34,876 nt of DNA from NCBI RefSeq assembly GCF_004348725.1, contig NZ_SMKR01000070.1, forward strand, positions 1 through 34,876, in the 5' to 3' direction. The position numbers and the translations under genes are program-made. This document shows, piece by piece, positions 14,465 to 21,961 of this stretch; position 1 is the first letter of the stretch, and each line of letters opens with the position of its first letter. Below the pieces are notes generated by a model, which did no database searches, was not told the DNA's origin, and saw only the letters and a program-made list of their open reading frames with translations. The DNA is from Kribbella turkmenica. Its GTDB lineage: Bacteria; Actinomycetota; Actinomycetes; Propionibacteriales; Kribbellaceae.

Positions 14465-15211
14465 ATGACGCCCACGACGAACCAGCGGATGGACGCCGGC
14501 AGTCCACCCGCGGAAGGTGTCACCGAAGCCGCCCGGGACGAGGCCGGGCAGCTGAAGGAAACGTCGGCCGAGGCTGCTCGTCAGGTTGCCGGGACCGTCA
14601 AGGACAAGGCATCGGACGTCCGGTCGGACCTCGGCCAGGAGACCCGGCGGATGGCTGGCCGGACCCGGGACGAACTCGTCCAGCAGGCGGGTCAGCAGAA
14701 GGAACGGGCCACGAACAGCCTGCGCTCGGTCGGCGACGAGCTGCGCGGGATGGCAGAGCACGGTCAGTCCGGGCTGGGTGCCCAGCTGGCGCAGCGCGGC
14801 GCCGAGTTCACTGACCAGGCGGCGGAATTCCTGCAGAAGCACGAGCCCGGCGACCTGCTCGAGGAGATGCGCGGGTTCGCCCGGCGGAAGCCGGGCACGT
14901 TCCTGCTGGCAGCGGTGGCTGCGGGCGTCGTCGCCGGTCGACTGACCCGTGCCTTGTCGGAGGGCGGCACCACGCCGGCCGGCACCGCGGACGCGGCGGG
15001 CAGAACGGCGGCAGAGCCGGGCGGGACGGCGACCGGGAACGGAACCGTGAATCCCGTCGGCGACGCGTATCCCGCCCCTCCGCCGGCACCGTCGACCGCT
15101 CCGCCGGTCACCCCCACCTCGGCACCACCGCCGACCCCCACGCCGGTCGCACCGGACCCGGACCCGGGAGTACCGGTGACACCGAGGTTCGGGCCCGGAA
15201 CGGGCCAGTGA
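14465..15211 (+). CDS. Apolipoprotein-like amphipathic stress protein with membrane segment
   Basis: A 248-residue protein of no named function. Residues about 15-130 are charged, Ala/Glu/Lys/Gln-rich amphipathic helix with repeating TVKDKASDVRSDL-like units, reminiscent of LEA or apolipoprotein helices. A hydrophobic segment (about 140-158, FLLAAVAAGVVAGRL) follows, then a Pro/Thr-rich, probably disordered tail. ATG 14465 has GGAAGGAG seven bases upstream. The next gene begins one base after its stop. This gene order (helical protein, holin-superfamily protein, DUF3618 protein) is common in actinobacteria, where I believe it goes with envelope stress. A SigB-type promoter lies upstream. Confidence 0.8.
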   Translation: MTPTTNQRMDAGSPPAEGVTEAARDEAGQLKETSAEAARQVAGTVKDKASDVRSDLGQETRRMAGRTRDELVQQAGQQKERATNSLRSVGDELRGMAEHGQSGLGAQLAQRGAEFTDQAAEFLQKHEPGDLLEEMRGFARRKPGTFLLAAVAAGVVAGRLTRALSEGGTTPAGTADAAGRTAAEPGGTATGNGTVNPVGDAYPAPPPAPSTAPPVTPTSAPPPTPTPVAPDPDPGVPVTPRFGPGTGQ

Positions 15212-15212
15212 C

Positions 15213-15638
15213 ATGACTGTCGGCGGATCACCACCAGACAGCGGTCCGAACCGGTTGTCGATGGATGAGTCGGTCGGTCAGCTCGTCTCCCAGCTGACCA
15301 ACGACCTGGGACAGTTGACCCGACAGGAGCTGGCGCTGGCGAAGGCCGAGCTCCGAGTCGAGGCGAAGAAGGCCGGCAAAGGCGCGGGCATGCTCGGCGG
15401 AGCCGCGTTCGCCGGCTGGATGGTCGCGCTGTTCGTCTCACTGACGGTGATGTGGGCCCTGGACGAAGTCATGGACCTCGTCTGGGCAGCGCTCATCGTC
15501 GCGGCCGTCTGGGCGATCGTCGCCGCCGTGCTGGCGTCGACGGGACGCAAGGAGCTGCGGGAGGTCAACCCGAAACCCGACCAGACGGTCGACTCACTCA
15601 AGGAGGACGCGAAATGGCTGAAGACCCGGAACAGCTGA
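15213..15638 (+). CDS. Holin-superfamily III / DUF1469-type membrane protein
   Basis: A 141-residue protein with an amphipathic N-terminal helix (VGQLVSQLTNDLGQLTRQEL and ALAKAEL) and two membrane segments at about 58-80 and 85-108, ending in a charged tail. The pattern matches the actinobacterial Phage_holin_3_6 family. Despite the family name there is no phage context, so a structural or stress role at the membrane is likelier than lysis. Its 3' end overlaps the DUF3618 gene by 25 bases and contains that gene's AGGAGG site. Confidence 0.85.
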   Translation: MTVGGSPPDSGPNRLSMDESVGQLVSQLTNDLGQLTRQELALAKAELRVEAKKAGKGAGMLGGAAFAGWMVALFVSLTVMWALDEVMDLVWAALIVAAVWAIVAAVLASTGRKELREVNPKPDQTVDSLKEDAKWLKTRNS

Positions 15639-16225
15639 AACGAGAGATCGAGGCGACCCGTCGCGACGTCGGCCGGGACGTCGACGCCCTGACCGAGAAG
15701 GTCAGCCCGGGGCGCGTCGTCGGCCGGCGGGTCGATCGTGCGAAGTCCGGCGCCCACCGGCTCAAGGAACAGGTGATGGGGCCGGCCGGCGACACGGCCG
15801 GTTCGGCGGTGTCGACGGTGCAGGACGCCGGCAGCAAGGTCGGTGACGCCGTCGGCTCGGCGCCCGGTATGGCCCGGGCGAGGACCCGGGGTGCGCCGCT
15901 GGCCGCCGGAGTGATCGCGTTCGCGGCCGGCTGGGTCGTGGCCGCGGCCATGCCCGCGTCCACGAAGGAACGCGAGCTGGCGCAGGACGCCAAGGACACG
16001 GCGATGGACGCTGCCGGCCCGGTGAAGGAGCAGGCCGCGCAGATGGCCCAGGAGGTCAAGGAGCAGTTGCAGGAGCCCGCGCAGGAAGCCGTCGAGCACG
16101 TCCGGGAGTCCGCATCCCAGGCCGCCGGTGAGGTGGCGGACGAGGGCCGATCGGCGGCTCAGCAGATGGCGGGCGACGCCAAGGAGTCGGCGGGCAACGT
16201 CCGCCAGGCCGGTTCCCCCGCCTGA
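15614..16225 (+). CDS. DUF3618 family protein
   Basis: A 203-residue protein. The N-terminal DUF3618 motif is EQLKREIEATRRDVGRDVDA followed by LTEKVSP. A long helical, Ala/Gly-rich region comes next, then one membrane segment (about 98-116, AGVIAFAAGWVVAAAMP), and the C-terminal 80 residues are a Glu/Lys/Gln-rich amphipathic coil. ATG 15614 has AGGAGG seven bases upstream and overlaps the previous gene by 25 bases. Function is not established for the family; its partners suggest a membrane-surface scaffold made under stress. Confidence 0.87.
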   Translation: MAEDPEQLKREIEATRRDVGRDVDALTEKVSPGRVVGRRVDRAKSGAHRLKEQVMGPAGDTAGSAVSTVQDAGSKVGDAVGSAPGMARARTRGAPLAAGVIAFAAGWVVAAAMPASTKERELAQDAKDTAMDAAGPVKEQAAQMAQEVKEQLQEPAQEAVEHVRESASQAAGEVADEGRSAAQQMAGDAKESAGNVRQAGSPA

Positions 16226-16348
16226 CGATCGGCGGCGCCGGCCGACGAGGGGGTCCGGCTGCCGGAACCTGGTCATGGGCCGCGGCCAGGCAGCGGAGCT
16301 CGGCGGAGCCACCGCCGAGCCGCTGCCACCGCAGCCGGCCGCGCGGAG

Positions 16349-16373
16349 GCGTACAGCGCGGCAATCGGGGTAC
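16349..16373 (+). promoter_or_regulatory. SigB-type promoter candidate for the DUF4383 gene
   Basis: GCGT (16349-16352), 15 bases, GGGTAC (16368-16373), 38 bases before ATG 16411. Nothing else was recognised in 16226-16410. Confidence 0.5.
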
Positions 16374-16410
16374 CGCAATAGTCCGGTAACGGAGGAAATG
16401 AGGAATCGAC

Positions 16411-16872
16411 ATGTCCGACGCAACGAGTACGCGGAACACCAGCACTCCGGTCCAGAAGGCGGCGCTCGCGGTGGCCGTCGTCTTCCTGGCCGTCGGTGTC
16501 CTGGGGTTCGTTCCGGGGATCACCACCGACTACGACACGATGAGCTTCGCCGGCCACAACTCCGACGCGATGCTGCTGGGCATCTTCCAGGTCTCGATCC
16601 TGCACAACATCGTCCACCTGCTGTTCGGTGTCCTCGGACTGGCGCTGGCCCGTACCGCGAGCGGGGCGAAGAACTACCTGATCGGCGGCGGTGTGGTGTA
16701 CCTGATCCTGTGGATCTACGGCCTGATCATCGATCAGTCCAGCTCTGCCAACTTCGTACCCGTGAACACCGCCGACAACTGGCTGCACCTGGTCCTGGGT
16801 CTCGGGATGATCTCCCTCGGCGTTCTGCTCACCCGCCGGACCACTCAGGCGTCCGCCACCCCGAACCGGTAG
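16411..16872 (+). CDS. DUF4383 four-helix membrane protein
   Basis: A 153-residue integral membrane protein with four membrane segments (about 15-36, 62-84, 91-109 and 122-142). GVLGFVPGIT, the central HNIVHLLFGVLGLALAR segment and DNWLHLVLGLGM carry histidines of the kind conserved in DUF4383. Function unknown. ATG 16411 has AGGAA five bases upstream and a GGAGGAAATGAGG-rich leader. It is a single gene between a SigB-type promoter and a bidirectional terminator. The family is widespread in actinobacteria and some members are stress-induced, as I recall. Confidence 0.87.
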   Translation: MSDATSTRNTSTPVQKAALAVAVVFLAVGVLGFVPGITTDYDTMSFAGHNSDAMLLGIFQVSILHNIVHLLFGVLGLALARTASGAKNYLIGGGVVYLILWIYGLIIDQSSSANFVPVNTADNWLHLVLGLGMISLGVLLTRRTTQASATPNR

Positions 16873-16902
16873 TAGGCGGGACCGGGCAACCTCTGCGTGC
16901 CG

Positions 16903-16926
16903 GCCGGGGAGGTGAACCTTCCCGGC
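16903..16926. terminator. Bidirectional hairpin terminator
   Basis: A 10-bp stem (16903-16912 with 16917-16926, one G-T wobble) with a TGAA tetraloop, midway between the convergent DUF4383 gene (stop 16872) and the minus-strand gene (stop 16942). No T tract. Confidence 0.7.
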
Positions 16927-16941
16927 GGCGCGCAGTGACGG

Positions 16942-17397
16942 TCAGAGTTCGTGGCCGGGATGATTCGGCGTCACGCGGCGCTGTTTCATCTCGGCCTCGT
17001 TGAGGTGGCGCCGGCCACCGGTGAGCTGGTCGCGGGCCTGCTTCTCCAGGCCGGCGAACAGGTCGAAGTAGTGCTCGTCGTACGCCTCGATGATCTGGAA
17101 GGTCCAGTGGCCGGGGATCACGTTGCGGCCGATGAGCTCGGTGGTGATCCGGTCCGCGAGGTCGTGGTGGCCGGCCTCGCGCAGCAGGTCGACCGCGTCG
17201 TCGAGCCGGTGGTCGGCACGACCGGTCAGCTGGTGGAAGGCGTAGAGGTGACCTCGGGCCCGGATCGCCGTCTCCAGGGCGTCGGTCAGTGTCCCGACCG
17301 CCGCGACGGTCACGTCGTCGACACCGTCGGGACGCTCGTGCCCTTCCGGCGCGGGCTGGACGTCGAGGTCGGGCTGCAGGTCCGCGGGCTCAGTCAT
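16942..17397 (-). CDS. Conserved helical protein of unknown function
   Basis: A 151-residue soluble protein. An acidic, Pro-rich N-terminus (1-30) is followed by a helical core with AIRARGHLYAFHQLTGRADH, a second segment HHDLADRITTELIGRNVIPG, and WTFQIIEAYDEHYFDLF. His, Tyr and Trp are frequent, but I see no known catalytic motif. I believe homologues are common in actinobacteria without assigned function. ATG 17397 lies nine bases downstream of a SigB-type GGGTAC, with no ribosome site, so leaderless translation is expected. It ends at the terminator shared with DUF4383. Confidence 0.78.
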   Translation of the reverse strand: MTEPADLQPDLDVQPAPEGHERPDGVDDVTVAAVGTLTDALETAIRARGHLYAFHQLTGRADHRLDDAVDLLREAGHHDLADRITTELIGRNVIPGHWTFQIIEAYDEHYFDLFAGLEKQARDQLTGGRRHLNEAEMKQRRVTPNHPGHEL

Positions 17398-17406
17398 GCG
17401 CGGCCG

Positions 17407-17431
17407 GTACCCCCGGCGAGTCGGCGCAATC
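17407..17431 (-). promoter_or_regulatory. SigB-type promoter candidate for the helical protein
   Basis: Minus strand GATT (17431-17428), 15 bases, GGGTAC (17412-17407), then nine bases to ATG 17397. It is arranged back to back with the plus-strand element at 17436. Confidence 0.6.
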
Positions 17432-17435
17432 CCCG

Positions 17436-17460
17436 GTGTAGAGCCGGCCGGCTTGGGTAC
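17436..17460 (+). promoter_or_regulatory. SigB-type promoter candidate for the epimerase/decarboxylase
   Basis: GTGT (17436-17439), 15 bases, GGGTAC (17455-17460), 39 bases before GTG 17500. Only four bases separate it from the divergent element at 17407-17431. Confidence 0.6.
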
Positions 17461-17499
17461 CGAGCGCGCTCGTCGGCGCGGGAGGAGTGAGGTCAGCAG

Positions 17500-18468
17500 G
17501 TGCCCGGGAAGCGAGTAGTGGTGACCGGTGGGGCGGGATTCCTCGGCAGCCACCTGTGCGAGCGACTGCTCGCCGACGGCCATCGAGTGATCTGCCTGGA
17601 CAACTTCCTCACCGGTGTGCCTGCCAACGTCGAGCACCTGATGCCGAACCCGGACTTCACCCTGACCCGCTGCGACATCACCGACTTCCTGCACGTCCCC
17701 GGCCCGGTCGACCTCGTGCTCCACTTCGCCAGCCCGGCCTCGCCGATCGATTATCTCCGCCTGCCGATCCAGACCTTGAAGGTCGGTGCCATCGGCACCT
17801 GGCACGCCCTCGGACTCGCGAAGGACAAGGGCGCCCGCTTCCTGCTCGCGAGCACGTCCGAGGTGTACGGCGACCCGCAGGTACACCCGCAACCGGAGGA
17901 GTACTGGGGCCACGTGAACCCGCTCGGCCCGCGCGGTGTGTACGACGAGGCGAAGCGGTACGCCGAGGCACTCACGACCGCGTACCGGACCAGTGAGTCG
18001 CTCGACACCGCGATCGTCCGGATCTTCAACACCTACGGACCGCGGATGCGCCCGGAGGACGGGCGGGCGATCCCGACGTTCATCCGGCAGGCGCTGGCCG
18101 TCAGTCCGCTGACCGTGGCCGGTGACGGCACCCAGACCCGCTCGGTGTGCTACGTCAGCGACACCGTCGACGGCGTCCTGCGGCTCGCCTTCGGCGACCA
18201 CGCCGGGCCGGTCAACATCGGCAACCCGGACGAGCGCTCGGTGCTCACCATCGCGCAGGACGTCATCGCGATCACCCGCACCACCTCGAGCATCGAGTTC
18301 GTCGACCGGCCGGTCGACGACCCCGCCGTACGCCGGCCGGACACCACCCGGGCGCGCAAGCTGCTGGACTGGGAGCCGCAGGTCGAGTGGCACGACGGGC
18401 TCAGGAAGACCGTGGAATGGTTCCGGCACGCTGTGCACGAGCCGCTGTCAGCACCTCCTGGACGCTGA
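17500..18468 (+). CDS. UDP-glucuronate decarboxylase-like NAD-dependent sugar epimerase/dehydratase
   Basis: Extended SDR of 322 residues acting on nucleotide sugars. GGAGFLGSH binds NAD near the N-terminus. [48 protein letters not shown] and [10 protein letters not shown] are the hallmarks of the UDP-xylose synthase branch, with the Tyr/Lys pair in VYDEAKR. The likely reaction is UDP-glucuronate to UDP-xylose, though a related dehydratase or epimerase cannot be excluded. GTG 17500 is preceded by GAGG seven bases upstream. It faces the heptose operon and overlaps its last gene by 68 bases at the 3' end, so it probably supplies a donor sugar for the same glycan. Confidence 0.85.
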   Translation: MPGKRVVVTGGAGFLGSHLCERLLADGHRVICLDNFLTGVPANVEHLMPNPDFTLTRCDITDFLHVPGPVDLVLHFASPASPIDYLRLPIQTLKVGAIGTWHALGLAKDKGARFLLASTSEVYGDPQVHPQPEEYWGHVNPLGPRGVYDEAKRYAEALTTAYRTSESLDTAIVRIFNTYGPRMRPEDGRAIPTFIRQALAVSPLTVAGDGTQTRSVCYVSDTVDGVLRLAFGDHAGPVNIGNPDERSVLTIAQDVIAITRTTSSIEFVDRPVDDPAVRRPDTTRARKLLDWEPQVEWHDGLRKTVEWFRHAVHEPLSAPPGR

Positions 18469-19333
18469 TCCGGAGCAGCGCCTCGTCGGTCCGGGCGGCG
18501 TGTGGATCACCGGGGCCGGTGCCGTGGTGGACGACCGTGTGCAGGTCGGAGTCGATCGCCGGCCCCCAGAAGGCCGGGGGAGTAGGGCCGAAGAGGGTGA
18601 CCGACCGAGTGCCGGTCGCCGTCGCCAGGTGAGCGATGCCGGTGTCGGTGCTCAGCACCAGGCCCGCCCGAGCAACCAGGCCGGCGAACTCACCGATCGG
18701 AAGGTCGCCGCTGGCGTCGTTCGCGGGTACTTGTCGTGCGATCGCCCGGCAGAGCTCGCGTTCTGTGCCCGTCAGCACGAGGTCCGCGCCGTCCGAACGC
18801 AACTCGCGGGCGACGGCAGTCCATCGGTCGATCGGCCATCTTCGGGCCCCGGCCGCGGCACCTGGATGTAGGACGACCACGTCGTCGCGGACGACGCCGG
18901 GCACGCTGACTCGGAGGTCGTCGGCCGTACAGTGGCCGCCGGCAGCGTTGACCAGGCGGCACCACCGGTCGACCTCGTGCTCGTCGGACCGCCAGCGGGT
19001 CCGGCTGTGATGCGAAGCCGCCGGACAGTCGAAGGCGAGCAGGTCGGTCGGCCGGCTTTCCTGCAGCAACCGGTGGCTGTCCGGTCCGCGGCCGTGCAGG
19101 TTCACCGCGACATGACTGCCGAGCGCGCGGCCGGGCGGCTGCGCCGACAGGCCCGCGACCGGCACGACGTCGTCGACGATCCCCAGCTCGGCCAGCCAGC
19201 CTCCGAGTCCGGCCGGACCGGCCAGCAGCAGCGGCCGGTCCGGAGCCAGCCGGCGCAGACCCCGCAACGCGGGCACGGCGGTCAGCGCGTCGCCGAGGCC
19301 GAGCGCGCGCAGGGCGAGCACGGGTGCGGTCAC
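18401..19333 (-). CDS. Family 9 glycosyltransferase (heptosyltransferase-like)
   Basis: A 310-residue GT9 enzyme. The N-terminal [18 protein letters not shown] is the typical GD-loop start. The donor domain has [16 protein letters not shown] followed by [12 protein letters not shown], and [26 protein letters not shown]9 enzymes such as WaaC and WaaF transfer heptose from ADP-heptose. It is the last gene of the nine-gene operon, with GTG 19333 overlapping the SDR stop by 4 bases. With GmhA, HldE and a GmhB domain upstream, a heptose donor is the natural inference; the acceptor is unknown. Its 3' end overlaps the convergent epimerase gene by 68 bases. Confidence 0.87.
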   Translation of the reverse strand: MTAPVLALRALGLGDALTAVPALRGLRRLAPDRPLLLAGPAGLGGWLAELGIVDDVVPVAGLSAQPPGRALGSHVAVNLHGRGPDSHRLLQESRPTDLLAFDCPAASHHSRTRWRSDEHEVDRWCRLVNAAGGHCTADDLRVSVPGVVRDDVVVLHPGAAAGARRWPIDRWTAVARELRSDGADLVLTGTERELCRAIARQVPANDASGDLPIGEFAGLVARAGLVLSTDTGIAHLATATGTRSVTLFGPTPPAFWGPAIDSDLHTVVHHGTGPGDPHAARTDEALLRISVQEVLTAARAQRAGTIPRSS

Positions 19334-20013
19334 GGCCAGGACGGCTCCACCGACGGGCAGACCACGAGCTCACGGATCTCGGCACCGGCCGGTTGCCCGA
19401 GCGCGTAGACGATCGTGTCGGCGACGACGTCCGGATCGTTCAGCATTGCGTCCTCCCCGGGCCGGTACCGCTCCGGGCGACCGTCGAAGAAGCTGGTCTT
19501 CATACCGCCGGGCACCACCATCGTCACCCCGACCCGCCCGGCGGTCTCGACCGCGAGCGCCCGGGAGAACCCGACCACCCCGAACTTCGAGGCGCAGTAC
19601 GCCGTGGCGTCGCTCAGGGCCCGCAGGCCGAGGGTCGAGGCGATGGTGACCAGTCGGCCACGAGTGCTCTCGAGGCGTGGAACGGCGGCCCGCGCGATCG
19701 CGGCGGTACCGATCAGGTTGACGGTGACCACCCGCACCCAGTCCTCCAGCGGGACGTCCTCGATCCGTCCGCAGGAGTCGATGCCGGCCGCGGTGACGAC
19801 GCCGGTGAGCGGGCCGATCAGCCGTTCCGCCTCCGCGACCGCCGGCTCCGCGGCCGTTGGGTCGGAAAGGTCCACCTCAACCCAACGGACGTCGTCTCCC
19901 GGCGCTCGCCGGTCCAGCGCGACCGCCGTACCGCCGGCCTTCTCCACGGCCCGGACGACAGCGGCGCCGAGGCCACTGGCGCCACCGGTCACGGCGACTC
20001 GTTCCACACTCAT
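19330..20013 (-). CDS. Short-chain dehydrogenase/reductase of the heptose operon
   Basis: Classical SDR of 227 residues. TGGASGLG is the cofactor loop, VTAAGID replaces NNAG, and the catalytic residues lie in TIASTLG and AYCASK. VVPGGMKTSFFDG follows. It is too short and of the wrong subfamily to be HldD, the extended-SDR heptose 6-epimerase. It may modify a sugar or lipid part of the product. ATG 20013 overlaps the HldE stop (ATGA) and has AAGGAG upstream. It is coupled to the terminal GT9 gene by another 4-base overlap. Confidence 0.85.
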   Translation of the reverse strand: MSVERVAVTGGASGLGAAVVRAVEKAGGTAVALDRRAPGDDVRWVEVDLSDPTAAEPAVAEAERLIGPLTGVVTAAGIDSCGRIEDVPLEDWVRVVTVNLIGTAAIARAAVPRLESTRGRLVTIASTLGLRALSDATAYCASKFGVVGFSRALAVETAGRVGVTMVVPGGMKTSFFDGRPERYRPGEDAMLNDPDVVADTIVYALGQPAGAEIRELVVCPSVEPSWP

Positions 20014-21371
20014 CGAAAACTCCTTCCGTCGAGGATCGCGCTGGTCGAGCGGCCGGGCAGCAGCGGGACCACGACCACCCGGCCGCCCCAGCCGCGCACA
20101 ATGGGGGCCTCGGGCAACGAATCGGCGTCGTAGTCGCCGCCCTTGACCCAGACGTCGGGCCGGAGCTGGTCGAGCAGCTCGGCCGGAGTGTCGCCGCCGA
20201 ACACCTCGACGGCGTCGACGCACCGCAGGGACCGGAGCACCCGGCACCGGTCGCCGACCGGGTTCACCGGCCGGCCGGCTCCCTTGAGCCGTTGGACGCC
20301 GGTGTCTGAGTTCACCAGGACCACGAGCGCGTCACCGAGCTGCCGGGCCGCCTCGAGACCGGCGATGTGCCCGGCGTGCAGAACGTCGAAACAGCCACCC
20401 GTCGCGACGACGGTGCCACCGGCGGCGCGGATTCTCCGGATCAGGTCCGCCGCGGTCAACTGCTCGGAGCTGTCGACGACCCGTTCGGAGTACGCGGGAG
20501 CCTGCACGCCACCCGCACGCAACCAGTGAGCGGTGTCGTCGGCGGCGTCGGCGATGGCAGTACGAACCACCGCCCCCGCGCCGAGAGCGGCCGCGACCGT
20601 GCCGGCGAAGCGGTCGCCGGCGCCGCAGGCGTCGCCGTGGTGCTTGAAGGTGGCCGGGACGAAGACGGCCGGGCTGCCGCCGGCGGACAGGAACACACCG
20701 GCCGCGCCGTCGGTCACGGCGACCGCCCAGGCCTGCCACTGGTCGCGCAGCCGCTCGGCGAGTTCGTCGGGCGGTCCCGCCGGCAGCCGGGCGAACTGTC
20801 TGGCTTCGGCTTTGTTCGGGGTGACGAGACACAGCCCCGGCACCGGCTCCGCGCCGCGTGGATGCGGATCCCAGACCATCGCACGCTGGCTCGCCCAGCG
20901 CCGCAGTACCGATCGGACGCCCGGATGGCTGATCAGACCGCCGGCATAGTCGGAGACCAGGACCGCGTCGGAGTCCTCCAGTTCCGCCTCGAGCGCCTCC
21001 AGATCCGGGTCGTCGACGATCGCCGCCTCGGCTTCGACGTCCATCCGCAGGACGGACTGGCCGGCGCTGCGGATCCGGGTCTTGCACCGGGTGCCCGGCG
21101 TACTGGCGATCACGGTGACCGGAAGTCGGTCGGTCAGCAGGGTGGACAGTCGCTTGGACGGTTCGTCGTCGGCCAGCGCGGTGACGAGGTGGACCTCGAT
21201 CCCCGGCCGGCCCGCGAGCAGCGTCGCGGCCAGGCCGGCGCCGCCCGCCCGTTCGGCCTCGGCACCGATCTCGACCACCGGGACCGGCGCCTCCGGCGAC
21301 ACCCGGTGCACCTCGCCGTCGATGTCGCGGTCCAGCAGGACGTCGCCGATCACGAGCACCCGGGTGATCAT
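20010..21371 (-). CDS. hldE: Bifunctional heptose-7-phosphate kinase / heptose-1-phosphate adenylyltransferase
   Basis: A 453-residue fusion matching the HldE (RfaE) layout. Residues 1 to about 305 are a PfkB kinase (VIGDVLLDRDIDGEVHRVSP, EAPVPVVEI, GGAG, and the C-terminal GACGAGDRFAG with its catalytic Asp). Residues about 318-453 are a cytidylyltransferase-fold adenylyltransferase with GCFDVLHAGH (HxGH at 332-335), VNSDTGVQRLKG, GRPVNPVGDR and VKGGDYDAD. The enzyme phosphorylates D-glycero-D-manno-heptose 7-phosphate at C1 and, after GmhB, makes ADP-heptose. E. coli HldE is 477 residues. ATG 21371 overlaps the gmhA stop by 4 bases. The nucleotide could be other than ADP in an actinomycete, but the domain most resembles the ADP type. 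Confidence 0.9.
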   Translation of the reverse strand: MITRVLVIGDVLLDRDIDGEVHRVSPEAPVPVVEIGAEAERAGGAGLAATLLAGRPGIEVHLVTALADDEPSKRLSTLLTDRLPVTVIASTPGTRCKTRIRSAGQSVLRMDVEAEAAIVDDPDLEALEAELEDSDAVLVSDYAGGLISHPGVRSVLRRWASQRAMVWDPHPRGAEPVPGLCLVTPNKAEARQFARLPAGPPDELAERLRDQWQAWAVAVTDGAAGVFLSAGGSPAVFVPATFKHHGDACGAGDRFAGTVAAALGAGAVVRTAIADAADDTAHWLRAGGVQAPAYSERVVDSSEQLTAADLIRRIRAAGGTVVATGGCFDVLHAGHIAGLEAARQLGDALVVLVNSDTGVQRLKGAGRPVNPVGDRCRVLRSLRCVDAVEVFGGDTPAELLDQLRPDVWVKGGDYDADSLPEAPIVRGWGGRVVVVPLLPGRSTSAILDGRSFR

Positions 21372-21961
21372 CGACCGACCTCCGGACCGAGGAGCATCAC
21401 GCGCTCCAGGGCCGCGCAGAGTGCGTGGATGGCGATCAGGTGGGCCTCCTGGACCGCGGTCGGGGCGATGCTCTCGATCGCCAGCACCTCGTCGACCTGC
21501 TCGGCCAGCGGATTCGGCCGCGGACCGGTCATCGCCCAGACGTGCAGCCCGAGCAGGCGTCCGGCGTCGGCAGCGGCCAGCAGGTTCGGGCTCGCGCCGC
21601 TGGTCGACAGCAGGATCAGTACGTCGCCCGGCCGGCCATGGGCCTCGACCTGCCGGGCGAACACCCGCTCCTGGCCGAAGTCGTTGCCGATGGCCGTCAT
21701 CGTCGAGGAGTCCGCGTGCAACGCGATCGCGGGCAGCGCCGTGCGGCCGGACTCGAAGCGACCGACCAGTTCGGCGGTCAGGTGCTGCGCCTCGGCCGCG
21801 CTGCCACCGTTGCCGGCCGCAAGGAGATGGTTCCCGGCGGCGAAGGCGACGGCCAGTTCCCGGCCCCAGCGGTCGAGCACGTCGTTCTGCCTCGCGAGGC
21901 TCTGCAGACCGTCGCCGAGTTGGTCGAGGTGTTCGTTCAGAGTGCCGAAAGCCGCTTTCAT
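21368..21961 (-). CDS. gmhA: Sedoheptulose-7-phosphate isomerase (SIS domain)
   Basis: A 197-residue SIS-domain isomerase, close to the 192 residues of E. coli GmhA. It converts sedoheptulose 7-phosphate to D-glycero-D-manno-heptose 7-phosphate, the entry step of heptose synthesis. GNGGSAAEAQHLTAELVGRF places His60 and Glu64 at the known zinc/catalytic positions, and Gln171 and His179 sit in AVQEAHLIAIHALC. LLSTSGASPNLL is the sugar-phosphate loop. ATG 21961 overlaps the preceding glycosyltransferase stop, and its stop overlaps hldE. The direct neighbourhood of hldE makes the assignment strong. Confidence 0.9.
   Translation of the reverse strand: MKAAFGTLNEHLDQLGDGLQSLARQNDVLDRWGRELAVAFAAGNHLLAAGNGGSAAEAQHLTAELVGRFESGRTALPAIALHADSSTMTAIGNDFGQERVFARQVEAHGRPGDVLILLSTSGASPNLLAAADAGRLLGLHVWAMTGPRPNPLAEQVDEVLAIESIAPTAVQEAHLIAIHALCAALERVMLLGPEVGR

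Noticed and set aside
15213-15638. Phage lysis gene
   Set aside because: The family is called holin, but there is no endolysin or other phage gene nearby and the neighbours are chromosomal stress genes.
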